15,666 nucleotides of DNA from assembly GCA_034437755.1 (NCBI GenBank), contig DAOTTV010000025.1, positions 1 to 15,666 of the forward strand. Direction: 5' to 3'. The DNA comes from JAUZRW01 sp034437755 (GTDB lineage Bacteria; Chloroflexota; Anaerolineae; Aggregatilineales; Phototrophicaceae). The notes beneath the pieces are model-generated. The model was given only the letters and a program-made list of their open reading frames with translations. It had not been told where the DNA came from and ran no database searches. Both the position numbers and the translations under genes were made by a program. Each line of letters begins with the position of its first letter. Positions within the stretch are counted from its first letter, which is position 1. Shown one piece after another: positions 4,616-12,490 of the stretch.

Positions 4616-7360
4616 CTAAGCCTCTTCTTCATCATCGCCCTGTATGCCATCCAAATACCCCGATAACCAGCGCATCACGTCGATGGCGCTCTGGGGTTGT
4701 TGCTCGCCCGTCACCAACTGCCGTTCGACGCTGTTATCGCTCCGCATGAAGCCTTTACTGCGATTTTCGGCAAGGGCAGTGATGAGTTGGGCGAGGTCTT
4801 TCAGATTCGTCGCCAGCACATGCCGCACGTCAACCGGCAATTCCGGCGCACGCTTGGCAATCTCACTGCGAATGGTCGAGCTATCGACGACGGTCTGCGC
4901 CTTGCCTTCGGGGTCGAAGGCGTTGGCGAGCGCTTGCAGGGTGCTATAGGTCGTGCTGATCGCGTCGGCAAATTCGGTCAGAGAACGCCCGCCCAGCACC
5001 CGCCGTAGTGCGAGCGTGGTCTGCAAGATGGCGCGAACATCTTCCAGATGGCGTTTGCCCTCTAACTCCCGATCGAGCTTTTGCAACTGCGTCAGCGATT
5101 GCTCGCGGGTGTAATTGCGCCACCAGCGCGTCAGGGTCGCCTTGCTGTTACTGCTCCACGCGCTGGCTTTACGCAAGCGGCTGAAGTTCTCAACGACCGA
5201 TTTCTCCGCGACCATAGCGCCAATATCATCGAGGATGAGGCGCACCGATGCGCGCAACATCTGCTCGTTCTTCAATTCGCCCGAGCGTTCTGCCAGTCGC
5301 CAGAGCATATTCATCGGCGCGTGGGTCTCGTTATATTGATGCAAGGAACGCCCCAACTGTTCGATCAACGGTAGCGCATCATCGTTCCAATCGCGGCTCA
5401 TCAGCATCTGCACATAAATATCGACCGCGGTCTGCGGGTTGACGAAACTGTGGCTGAGGAGCGTGCTGACGATGTACAGCGTCTCATCGACGGTGCGCCC
5501 ACTCTGCGTCAATGCCGGCACAACCACCGCTTGCAGGCGTTCTTGCTCGGCAAGCGGCTTGACCAGATCGAAGAATAACTCGTCGTCATGGTCTTTCAGC
5601 ACCAGTGTGAGCAGAGTCTCCATCGCGCCATCAAGCAGGGCGACATCATCATGGGCAGTGCGTTGCATGATGCTCACCGGACGATACTGTGAGGGCAGGG
5701 TGCGCGTCTTCTGATGCGTGTGAATATCCCACAGCAGGCGAATCGCTGTCGGTCTAATGCACGCCTGTGATTCGTCCAGCGCGCGGGCGAGCGTCATCAA
5801 GAATAACTCGCGCGATTCATCAGCGACAGCCTCGATCGCCTCGCTGTCAAAATCAAGCACGGCGCGGATGTGATCGGGCAGGGGGGCGCGCACCTGCTCG
5901 TCGTTCAGCAATTCTGGCAAAATATCCGGCTGACGTTTGACCGCCAGCACCAGCAATTGCTGGGCGAGTTCTTCGCTCTGCGCGGCGAGTTCGCGTGCCG
6001 CCAGCAAGCCCTTCTTCAATACATCCGTCAGTTCATAGCGCAGGGGTTCGCGCCCGATGAGCGTCAACCAGCTTGATAAAGTCGCTGAGTCGCCACTGGC
6101 AACCGCTAGCTCTAGCGAGCGTGAGGCGGCGGCGTGCAGGCGAACCAGCCACTTCTCGTTGATCCCCTGACTCAAGCGCGTGCGAATGAATTGATAGAGA
6201 TCGTCCGGTTGATCGTCCAGCGCCTTGACGAAGACCGGATTCAAGGCTTTATCCGCTTCAACATCGTTATCCATCACCGCCGAGACCATCAGCGCGGTTT
6301 CGGTATCGCGCTCGTTGAGCGCATGGCGCAATAGCTGGGCAAGATACTGATGCAGTAAATCACCCTGTGGTGGCAAGCCCCCGTTGAGTACGTCCAGCAA
6401 TTCCGCCGGTGGCAGGTTGCCCCCGTCAGAAATCGTCACATCCTGTTGATGCCGCACGGCGATTGCCTCAAGACTGGCGGCGAGCGTCTCGTTTTGTAAG
6501 GACATCGCCAGCCCGTTCATGTGCTGGATGGTCTCAAGCAAGTCGCGGATGTCGCCCGTCCATTGGGCATACAAATAGCGCGCATATGCCGATTGCAAGT
6601 CGGGATCACCAGCATCAAGCGCCGCTGACCAATCGACGGTGATCGTGCTGTCATCATCCTGCGCCATGCCAAAGAGCAAATGAGGCGCTGTGCCCTCGGC
6701 CTGCTCAGCATAAGTCGAGAACGTCAGCTGATAGCTGGCGGCACGCGGCAATAACGCCGAGATCACCTGCACCAGATTGATGCGCTCACGCCAACTCATC
6801 GGGAAGTTACAGATCAGGGCGCGTTGCGTGATCATCGCATCCAGAATCAAGAATAGGCGCGTCATCGTGGCCGCCTCGTACTTGCCCAGCAAGCCATTGA
6901 TAAGCGTGACTACTTTGTCGATATTCCAAATAGCGGGGGCTGGGATGCTGAGCGGGTCAATCGGCGCTTGTGTGACCGAATAAGACGGGATCGGCGTGTT
7001 GATCATCTTAATCAAGGTATCCAGATCACTGCCCAGCGTCGCGCGCACATGCGGCGGCAGGAAAATATATTGGTAGACCGGCAGCGTCCCCCCATCGCGC
7101 TGATTGTGCGCCCGTGCCAGCACGTAAACGCGCTCACCGAGATCGCCCACGCCGGGATTATCAATAGCGACAAGCGCGATCGACTGTGATGGCAAGATAC
7201 CCGCCTGTGGTAAAGGAACAAGCGGAATGACCTGTTGCAAGGTTTGTGCAACTGTCACATCCGTGCTATCCGTCATCGCCAGTACATCGGGTGTTTCGGC
7301 AGGCACTTCGTTGGTGATAGCCCGCCCGTAGATGAGATGTTGAAGCGTATTTTCTTCCAT
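4616..7360 (-). CDS. Large GAP1-like protein (GTPase-associated protein 1 type N/M domains plus helical region)
   Basis: Open frame 914 aa from ATG 7360. The frame runs open to 7675, but that part is antisense to the WD40 gene and of random, Cys/Arg-rich composition, so I exclude it; the chosen start reads MEENTLQHLIYG and lacks a strong Shine-Dalgarno. The N-terminal third resembles what I remember of GAP1-N/GAP1-M families: an opening LQHLIYGRA, a YQYIFLPPHV segment (96-105), and SALLPRAASYQLTFSTY (201-217), matching the LPR...LTFTTY signature of the middle domain. Residues about 240-900 are alpha-helical, repeat-like and acidic, ending GDDEEEA. No membrane segment, Walker motif or catalytic signature is seen. 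It lies 139 bp downstream of the WD40 gene in the same direction. GAP1 proteins are usually found with GTPases and conflict-type partners; none is visible here. Confidence 0.6.
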   Translation of the reverse strand: MEENTLQHLIYGRAITNEVPAETPDVLAMTDSTDVTVAQTLQQVIPLVPLPQAGILPSQSIALVAIDNPGVGDLGERVYVLARAHNQRDGGTLPVYQYIFLPPHVRATLGSDLDTLIKMINTPIPSYSVTQAPIDPLSIPAPAIWNIDKVVTLINGLLGKYEAATMTRLFLILDAMITQRALICNFPMSWRERINLVQVISALLPRAASYQLTFSTYAEQAEGTAPHLLFGMAQDDDSTITVDWSAALDAGDPDLQSAYARYLYAQWTGDIRDLLETIQHMNGLAMSLQNETLAASLEAIAVRHQQDVTISDGGNLPPAELLDVLNGGLPPQGDLLHQYLAQLLRHALNERDTETALMVSAVMDNDVEADKALNPVFVKALDDQPDDLYQFIRTRLSQGINEKWLVRLHAAASRSLELAVASGDSATLSSWLTLIGREPLRYELTDVLKKGLLAARELAAQSEELAQQLLVLAVKRQPDILPELLNDEQVRAPLPDHIRAVLDFDSEAIEAVADESRELFLMTLARALDESQACIRPTAIRLLWDIHTHQKTRTLPSQYRPVSIMQRTAHDDVALLDGAMETLLTLVLKDHDDELFFDLVKPLAEQERLQAVVVPALTQSGRTVDETLYIVSTLLSHSFVNPQTAVDIYVQMLMSRDWNDDALPLIEQLGRSLHQYNETHAPMNMLWRLAERSGELKNEQMLRASVRLILDDIGAMVAEKSVVENFSRLRKASAWSSNSKATLTRWWRNYTREQSLTQLQKLDRELEGKRHLEDVRAILQTTLALRRVLGGRSLTEFADAISTTYSTLQALANAFDPEGKAQTVVDSSTIRSEIAKRAPELPVDVRHVLATNLKDLAQLITALAENRSKGFMRSDNSVERQLVTGEQQPQSAIDVMRWLSGYLDGIQGDDEEEA

Positions 7361-7499
7361 GTTGAACGGGTCGATTATCTCTCTTACCGTTAATAGCGTG
7401 TTATTCTGACAGAGAGTTGGCAAACATGCAAGTTGTATTCCCATTAGAAGTGTTAACATTTGGGCTGGGGCGTATAGGCTCCGCTGGCATGTGTGCGAC

Positions 7500-8441
7500 T
7501 CATGCGTCCGCGCGCACCGCCCACAGCTTGACGTAATTATCACCACTGCCAGATGCGAGCATTGTCCCCGTCGGGTTGAACGCCAGCGACAGCACCGGCT
7601 TTTGATGCCCGCTGAGGGTCGCCAGTTGCTCGCCGGTCGATAGCTTCCAGAGTTTAATCTGATGATCGCGCCCACTGCTAGCGATCAAGCCCGTCTCCGG
7701 CGTATAGCTGACAGCATCCGCGCCATCGACGTGTGCCTGTAAGATGTCGGTCTGTTGCGCGTCGATCAAATCCCACAGGCGCACCGTCATATCTTTGCTG
7801 GCGGAGGCCAGTTGGGTACCCCCGGGGCTGATCGCGATACCCCGTACCCAATCGTCATGCTCACCGAGTACTGTGCCGCTCGTCTCGCCTTTCAAATCCC
7901 ACAGGCGAAGCGCATGATCGCGCGCACCCGAGACCAGCACATGCCCGTTGAGCGCGAAGCCCACGCCCGCTACCAGCGACGTATGCCCGACGAACGTATC
8001 CATCAAACGCCCGATTTCAGTATTCCACACGCGCACCGTGTGGTCTGCGCCCCCGCTAGCGAGCATCGTCCCCAATGGGCTGAGCGCGACCGCTTCGACC
8101 GCGTCATCATGCCCTTCTAGCACGGCGCGTTCGCTCACCTGCCGCGAGCGCAGGTCGATGTCCCACAGGCGAATCGTCGTATCGGCACTGCCCGTCGCCA
8201 TCAAGCGCCCGTCACGACTGAAGGCGATGCTCTTCACGGGGCCGTCGTGCGCGGTGATGACCTGCGTCGGCTCGCCGCCGAAAGCATTAATATACAGCGA
8301 CAGACCCGCTGCATCAGCGATGGCGAGCGTCTCGCCGGCGGGTGACCACACAAGCGAACTCACCCAACCGCGCTGAACGCGCCCGATTTCGGTCAGTTGG
8401 TCGGCATTGGCGACGGTAATCAGGGGAAATTGTGGCATCAT
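7500..8441 (-). CDS. WD40-repeat protein, single seven-blade propeller
   Basis: Cytoplasmic scaffold for protein-protein contacts. From ATG 8441 it is 313 aa. The frame continues to a TTG at 8468, but ATG ATG (8441, 8438) is favoured, with GAGAAAG ahead. Seven blades can be counted, each with a GH-like start, a D in the turn and a W-D/W-N end: starting near GWVSSLVWSP, then AHDGPVKSIAFS, GHDDAVEAVALS, GHTSLVAGVGFA, EHDDWVRGIAIS, AHVDGADAVSYT and GHQKPVLSLAFN, closing with VKLWAVRADA. That is a complete propeller with no other domain, so it is an adaptor and not an enzyme. It is flanked by the pentapeptide gene (49 bp upstream) and the GAP1-like gene (139 bp downstream), all on the minus strand, which suggests shared function. 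Confidence 0.93.
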   Translation of the reverse strand: MMPQFPLITVANADQLTEIGRVQRGWVSSLVWSPAGETLAIADAAGLSLYINAFGGEPTQVITAHDGPVKSIAFSRDGRLMATGSADTTIRLWDIDLRSRQVSERAVLEGHDDAVEAVALSPLGTMLASGGADHTVRVWNTEIGRLMDTFVGHTSLVAGVGFALNGHVLVSGARDHALRLWDLKGETSGTVLGEHDDWVRGIAISPGGTQLASASKDMTVRLWDLIDAQQTDILQAHVDGADAVSYTPETGLIASSGRDHQIKLWKLSTGEQLATLSGHQKPVLSLAFNPTGTMLASGSGDNYVKLWAVRADA

Positions 8442-8490
8442 GCATCTAGCTTTCTCGCTGATAAACAAATGAAGGCTACATGGATTGTAC

Positions 8491-9060
8491 TTAAACCCAG
8501 TCCGGTTGCCAAAAATCAGGATGAGTGGGATCGGTGTAGCGCGTCATATCGACATCTGGCGACCACGAATTGCGATAGCGCAACTTGGCGCGGGTATCCC
8601 ACATGGCGCGTCCGTCGGTATCGCGCTCGGTGCTGGCATCGGGCAGGGCGGTCTTTTCATCGAAGATTGCACCCGTCAACGTTGCACCGCGCAGATGCAC
8701 GCTGATGAGACGCGCCCGTTGCAATTGCGCCCCGCTGAGATCAGCCGCGGCAACATCCGTATTGTTGAGATACGCCAGTTGCAGGTTCGCATGGCTCAAA
8801 TCGGCTTCGCGCAAGTCCACTTGAAGCAAGCGCGCTTCCTGAAAATCAACCCCGCGTAGAATCGCTCCGCGCATATCCGCTTTAGTGATGAGAATCCCGC
8901 GCAAGGTGAGACCGCTCAAGTCAGCCCTGCGCAGGAGACCGAGTTGTTTCATGTTATCGATGATCGGTTGGCGCTGGAGAACCGTCTCGCAAGCGCGCAA
9001 CTTATGAATAGCTTCTTGCTGTAAGGCTTTACGATTGTCTGGCATGTGCATAACCTTCAT
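8491..9060 (-). CDS. Pentapeptide-repeat protein
   Basis: 189 aa from ATG 9060; ATG 9045 (MPDNRK) is an alternative with AAGG 8 nt ahead. The N-terminus (10-40) is helical. Residues about 44-136 carry around 18 consecutive A(D/N)LXX-type repeats, for example RADLSG, VDLREADLSHANLQ and AADLSGAQLQRARL, forming a right-handed quadrilateral beta-helix. The tail (137-189) ends SWSPDVDMTRYTDPTHPDFWQP, a variant of the Trp/Asp-rich tail often seen on such proteins in Chloroflexota and Cyanobacteria. No signal peptide or membrane segment is present, so it is cytoplasmic. The exact job of this subfamily is unknown; Qnr/MfpA-type gyrase protection is a different subfamily and is not suggested here. It is probably the first gene of the unit with the WD40 gene. 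Confidence 0.9.
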   Translation of the reverse strand: MKVMHMPDNRKALQQEAIHKLRACETVLQRQPIIDNMKQLGLLRRADLSGLTLRGILITKADMRGAILRGVDFQEARLLQVDLREADLSHANLQLAYLNNTDVAAADLSGAQLQRARLISVHLRGATLTGAIFDEKTALPDASTERDTDGRAMWDTRAKLRYRNSWSPDVDMTRYTDPTHPDFWQPDWV

Positions 9061-9086
9061 CTTATGTACAGACAGCAGGCTCTAAA

Positions 9087-9106
9087 GGGCGAAACAACCT
9101 TCGCCC
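9087..9106 (-). terminator. Hairpin after the P-type ATPase gene
   Basis: Perfect 7-bp stem (plus-strand GGGCGAA 9087-9093, TTCGCCC 9100-9106) with a 6-nt loop; the minus strand continues TTTAG. It lies 52 bp after the ATPase stop and 27 bp before the pentapeptide start. A short T run makes it a weak terminator, so some read-through into the next genes is possible. Confidence 0.45.
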
Positions 9107-9122
9107 CATGTTAGACAGCATT

Positions 9123-9128
9123 ATTGTA
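9123..9128 (-). promoter_or_regulatory. Possible -10 for the pentapeptide/WD40 unit
   Basis: The minus strand reads TACAAT (5/6) 63 bp upstream of the pentapeptide start, in the 97-bp gap after the ATPase gene. No convincing -35 was found, and the hairpin at 9087-9106 would lie in its leader. Confidence 0.25.
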
Positions 9129-9157
9129 CCCGAGATGAGGGGCCTTGTGTTATACGA

Positions 9158-11335
9158 TTATCTGCGTAGGGGGCGCATCCCGTTGAGCGTGACAATCAAG
9201 GACATGCCGACATCCGCGAAGATTGCCGCCCACATCGTCACCCCACCACCGATCGCCAACAGGAGGAAGATCAGCTTCATGGCGATGCTCATCCCGACGT
9301 TTTGCATAATCAAGCGGCGGGCAAAACGCGCCAAACGTACAGCATACGGCAACTGCGCCAGATCATCAGCCATCAGCGCAATATCAGCCGTTTCCATCGC
9401 CTGTGCCGTGCCAGCACCGCCCATCGCCACGCCGACCGTCGCGGTTGCCAGCGCGGGTGTATCGTTCACGCCATCGCCAATCATCGCCACCCGACCATAG
9501 GTATCGCGCAAGCCCTGCACCGCCGTCACTTTATCCTGTGGCAACAGCTCGGCGCGTACATCAGAGACCTTGATATGCTCGCCTACGGCACGCGCCACCG
9601 TCGCGTTATCGCCCGTGAGCATGACCGTCGTCAGGTTGAGCGCGTTCAGAGCCACGATGACCTGCGGACTTGTCTCGCGCACAGCATCCGCAACAGCGAT
9701 ATAACCGCGCACGTCGTCCCCGTCGTGGAGCATCATCGTTGTGTAGCCTTGTTGTTCAGCCGCCTTCACACGCGCACACAATTCTGCCGAATGGGTGTAA
9801 TGCTGGTCGAAATAGGCATGACTGCCGACCACCACCTCGCGCCCATTGACGACCCCGCGCACGCCCGCGCCTGCCAGCACTTCGACATCTTGCGCGGTCG
9901 GATAGCGATCGAGCAACTCGCGCTCGGCGGCAGTGTTGACGACGGCTTGCGCCAGCGGGTGCGTGTTGTGTTTTTCGACCGCGCTCGCCAGCGCCAGCAC
10001 ATCATCGCAAGTCGTACAGATCGTCCCCGCTTCATCACAGTCGTGCGCGTGGACATCCATCACCTGCGGCTCGCCCCGTGTGAGCGTTCCCGTTTTGTCG
10101 AAGGCAATCGCCCGCACGGTGCCAAGCGCTTCCAAATGCGCCCCGCCCTTAATCAAGACCCCGCGTCGTGCGGCGGCAGTGATCGCGCTGATGACCGTCA
10201 CCGGCGTGCTGATGACCAGCGCACAGGGACACGCGATGACCAAAATCGTCAGGGCGCGATAGAACCACCCCGCGTGCGGGTCAGCCCCAATGAAGGGCGC
10301 ACCGAACACCAGCGGCGGCCCAATCGCCACCAGCAACGCGACGACCATCACAGCCGGCGTGTAATAGCTGGCGAATTCGTCGATCATGCGCTGGGAGGGC
10401 GCACGCTGGCTCTGGGCTTCGGTCACCATGTCGATGATACGACTGAGCGTGTTGTCGTCGGCACGGCGCGTGACTTCGACCTGTAGCGTGCCATTCTCGT
10501 TGATGCTCGCGGCGAAAACGTCATCGCCGATGTGCTTATCAACCGGAATACTCTCACCAGTGATCGGCGCTTGGTTCACGCCGCTGTGTCCAGTCTGGAC
10601 GATGCCATCCATCGGGATACGCTCGCCCGGCTTGACCAAGATCACATCGCCAATGTTCAACTGATCGACGTGAACAGTCGTCTCTACGCCATCCTGCACG
10701 CGGATCGCCTGCGTCGGCTTCAAGTCCATCAGCGTTTTCAAGCTCTGGCGTGCGCCGTTGGTCACGTAGCCTTCGAGCGCCTCGCCGATCACGTACAGAA
10801 AGACGACCGTCGTCGCTTCTAAATACTCGCCGATAATCAACGCGCCGACCCCCGCCAGCGACATCAAGAGATCAATCGTGAAGCGGCGATTGATCCGCAA
10901 GGCGGTGACACCACTCGTCGCAATCGGGTAGACCGCAATCGCCAGCGCGACCGTATAAATGCCGGAACTGACGACCAACGGCAGGGGTGAAAACGTCACC
11001 AGCAAACCCAGCAAAATCAGCACAAAACCGATCAGCGCCATGCGTGTGTCGTTGCGGCTCAACAAATAATCCCAGAAGCCCAGCACGCCGCCCCGTGTCG
11101 TTTGCTCGTCTGCTGGGGTCGCGGTCGGGTCGGCATTGTCGTGCAGCGTATTGCCGAAGGCTTGCGCCCGTTGTTGCAATTGCTCGAAGCTCGCCTCGCC
11201 TTCGATCACCAGCCGCATATTCGCAAAATCCACCTGCGCGAAGTTCACCGCGTCCAGCTTGCCGATGCCCGTCTCTAGCTCTTTGGCACAATTCGCACAA
11301 TCCAGATTACCAATGTCATAGTATTTCTGGGACAT
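9158..11335 (-). CDS. cadA: Heavy-metal P1B-type ATPase (Zn/Cd exporter, CadA/ZntA type)
   Basis: A membrane pump that hydrolyses ATP to export divalent soft metals. 725 aa from ATG 11335, which has GAGG 6 nt ahead; the frame also allows GTG 11347. Features in order: N-terminal HMA-like domain with DCANC (12-16); membrane helices from about 98; actuator TGES (259-262); CPC in the ion path (369-371); phosphorylation site DKTGT (413-417); His-Pro (459-460); GDGVND (620-625); a Lys in the KLIF helix (687); and Asp708 in the ending FADVGMSLIVTLNGMRPL. CPC plus the Lys/Asp pair is the P1B-2 (Zn, Cd, Pb) signature, not the Cu type. Unusual is a Cys/His cluster (H429, H431, C433, C440, C443) just after the DKTGT site. 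Divergent from manA. Confidence 0.95.
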   Translation of the reverse strand: MSQKYYDIGNLDCANCAKELETGIGKLDAVNFAQVDFANMRLVIEGEASFEQLQQRAQAFGNTLHDNADPTATPADEQTTRGGVLGFWDYLLSRNDTRMALIGFVLILLGLLVTFSPLPLVVSSGIYTVALAIAVYPIATSGVTALRINRRFTIDLLMSLAGVGALIIGEYLEATTVVFLYVIGEALEGYVTNGARQSLKTLMDLKPTQAIRVQDGVETTVHVDQLNIGDVILVKPGERIPMDGIVQTGHSGVNQAPITGESIPVDKHIGDDVFAASINENGTLQVEVTRRADDNTLSRIIDMVTEAQSQRAPSQRMIDEFASYYTPAVMVVALLVAIGPPLVFGAPFIGADPHAGWFYRALTILVIACPCALVISTPVTVISAITAAARRGVLIKGGAHLEALGTVRAIAFDKTGTLTRGEPQVMDVHAHDCDEAGTICTTCDDVLALASAVEKHNTHPLAQAVVNTAAERELLDRYPTAQDVEVLAGAGVRGVVNGREVVVGSHAYFDQHYTHSAELCARVKAAEQQGYTTMMLHDGDDVRGYIAVADAVRETSPQVIVALNALNLTTVMLTGDNATVARAVGEHIKVSDVRAELLPQDKVTAVQGLRDTYGRVAMIGDGVNDTPALATATVGVAMGGAGTAQAMETADIALMADDLAQLPYAVRLARFARRLIMQNVGMSIAMKLIFLLLAIGGGVTMWAAIFADVGMSLIVTLNGMRPLRR

Positions 11336-11353
11336 ATGCTCCCTCACTGAGAT

Positions 11354-11443
11354 TCAATATCATGTATGTTTTATCAGGCATATATTATAGCATCAGGTGA
11401 GCGCCGGCGTATACCCCCACCGGTACATTGATACTCAATATCA
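11354..11443. repeat. Duplicated 9-mer in the divergent ATPase/manA promoter region
   Basis: TCAATATCA occurs at 11354-11362 and 11435-11443. The first lies just after the expected ATPase start site, the second directly before the manA -35. The second copy is also half of the inverted repeat ATTGA-TAC-TCAAT (11427-11439). A further direct repeat, ATCAGG (11373-11378, 11392-11397), brackets the ATPase -10. These could be operator sites of a metal sensor, but no regulator gene is in the window and this is inference. Confidence 0.3.
11384..11392 (-). promoter_or_regulatory. Extended -10 of the metal ATPase gene
   Basis: The minus strand reads TGCTATAAT: a perfect -10 with the TGN extension, 49 bp upstream of the start codon. 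No recognisable -35 is seen at 16-18 bp, in line with extended -10 use or activator dependence. Confidence 0.55.
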
Positions 11444-11444
11444 C

Positions 11445-11473
11445 TGCACAAAAACGCGATTTAAAGCTATGAT
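11445..11473 (+). promoter_or_regulatory. manA promoter
   Basis: TGCACA (11445-11450, 4/6) and TATGAT (11468-11473, 5/6) are 17 bp apart, 54 bp before the manA ATG. Its position supports the ATG at 11528 over the upstream GTG at 11474, which would begin at the -10 edge. Confidence 0.5.
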
Positions 11474-11527
11474 GTGAGCAGGATACATCGCGCACACGAT
11501 AATCAAGATCAAACGGAAAGCAATCTG

Positions 11528-12490
11528 ATGACTGAGGCACTCTATCCCCTATTGCTGACTCCGGTTCTGCACGTCAAAGTGTGGGGCGGACGCAAATTAG
11601 CACAGTACTTCGATAAGCCCCGGCCCGATGAACAGCCCTACGGCGAAGCCTGGGAGTTGCACGACACCAGCACCGTTGAGAACGGCGCACTCGCCGGATG
11701 CACCATCGCTGATCTGCTCGCCAGTCATGGCGCTAACCTGATCGGACGACAACACGACCCCGCCGACGGCATGCCACTCTTGATTAAGTTGCTGGATGCG
11801 AACGATTGGCTCTCGGTGCAGGTGCATCCCGATGACCAGCAGGCACGCACATTAGAGGGCGACCCGCGCGGCAAAACCGAGGCGTGGATTGTGCTACAGG
11901 CGGATGCCGGTGCGCGTCTAGTCAACGGTGTGCGGGATGGCACGCAACGCACAAACATGGCAGAAGCGATCCGCAACCAGACCTTCGAGGACTTAATCGT
12001 CTACCAGACTGTCCAACGCGGCGACGTGCTGTACATGCCTGCCAACACCGTCCACGCGCTCGGACCGGGACTCCTCATCTACGAAGTGCAACAATCCAGC
12101 AACGTCACCTATCGCCTGTATGACTGGGGGCGCGTCGGCTTAGATGGCAAACCGCGCCAACTACACATCGAGAAGGGCGTGCAAGTCGCGAATCTGCAAT
12201 CCTTGCCACCGGTGACGCACCCCACCGGCGCGACACAACTGGTCGATGGAGCGTACTTCCAGACGCACCGCCACATCCTGCACGATGCGACGCAGACGCA
12301 CCCGACCGCCAATCGCTTCCACGCGCTGACGGTCATCGACGGTACGATCGACGTGATCGGCGCGGGCGAGCGCGTCACCCTGCCGACCGGACGCACAGCA
12401 TTGATCCCGGCGGCGCTGATCGACTACACACTAACGGGAACAGGCGTGGTGCTGCAATCACACATGACCGACGGAGACGAGGCACGATGA
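11528..12490 (+). CDS. manA: Mannose-6-phosphate isomerase, class I (cupin)
   Basis: Interconverts mannose 6-phosphate and fructose 6-phosphate, linking glycolysis to mannose and GDP-mannose supply; Zn-dependent, cytoplasmic. 320 aa, the usual length of the short Bacillus-type class. Motifs: VWGGRKL (18-24), GEAWELH (39-45), PLLIKLLDANDWLSVQVHPDD (83-103), GKTEAW (115-120), PANTVHALGPG (171-181) and IYEVQQSSNVTYRLYDWGR (184-202). By family analogy the Zn ligands are Gln98, His100, Glu118 and His176. Start ATG 11528 has GGAAAG 7 nt ahead; the frame extends to GTG 11474, but that lies at the promoter. Its TGA overlaps the ATG of the next gene (ATGA), so the two are translationally coupled. Confidence 0.95.
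   Translation: MTEALYPLLLTPVLHVKVWGGRKLAQYFDKPRPDEQPYGEAWELHDTSTVENGALAGCTIADLLASHGANLIGRQHDPADGMPLLIKLLDANDWLSVQVHPDDQQARTLEGDPRGKTEAWIVLQADAGARLVNGVRDGTQRTNMAEAIRNQTFEDLIVYQTVQRGDVLYMPANTVHALGPGLLIYEVQQSSNVTYRLYDWGRVGLDGKPRQLHIEKGVQVANLQSLPPVTHPTGATQLVDGAYFQTHRHILHDATQTHPTANRFHALTVIDGTIDVIGAGERVTLPTGRTALIPAALIDYTLTGTGVVLQSHMTDGDEAR

Noticed and set aside
4610..4617. GCTATACT as a plus-strand promoter running antisense into the GAP1-like gene
   Set aside because: No TGN extension or -35, and it overlaps the end of the hairpin stem and the stop codon; likely chance.
7361..7675. N-terminal extension of the GAP1-like gene by 105 codons
   Set aside because: Overlaps the WD40 coding end in antiparallel-codon-like composition, rich in Cys/Arg/Ser and unlike the rest; ATG 7360 begins the domain-like sequence.
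9302..10486. 394-codon open frame on the plus strand opposite the metal ATPase
   Set aside because: Antisense shadow of a clearly real gene; His/Arg-rich composition, no domain, no ribosome-binding site. Open only because of codon bias in GC-rich DNA.
11474..11527. GTG start for manA adding 18 residues
   Set aside because: It lies at the edge of the -10 box, and the family begins near MTEALYPLLLTP.
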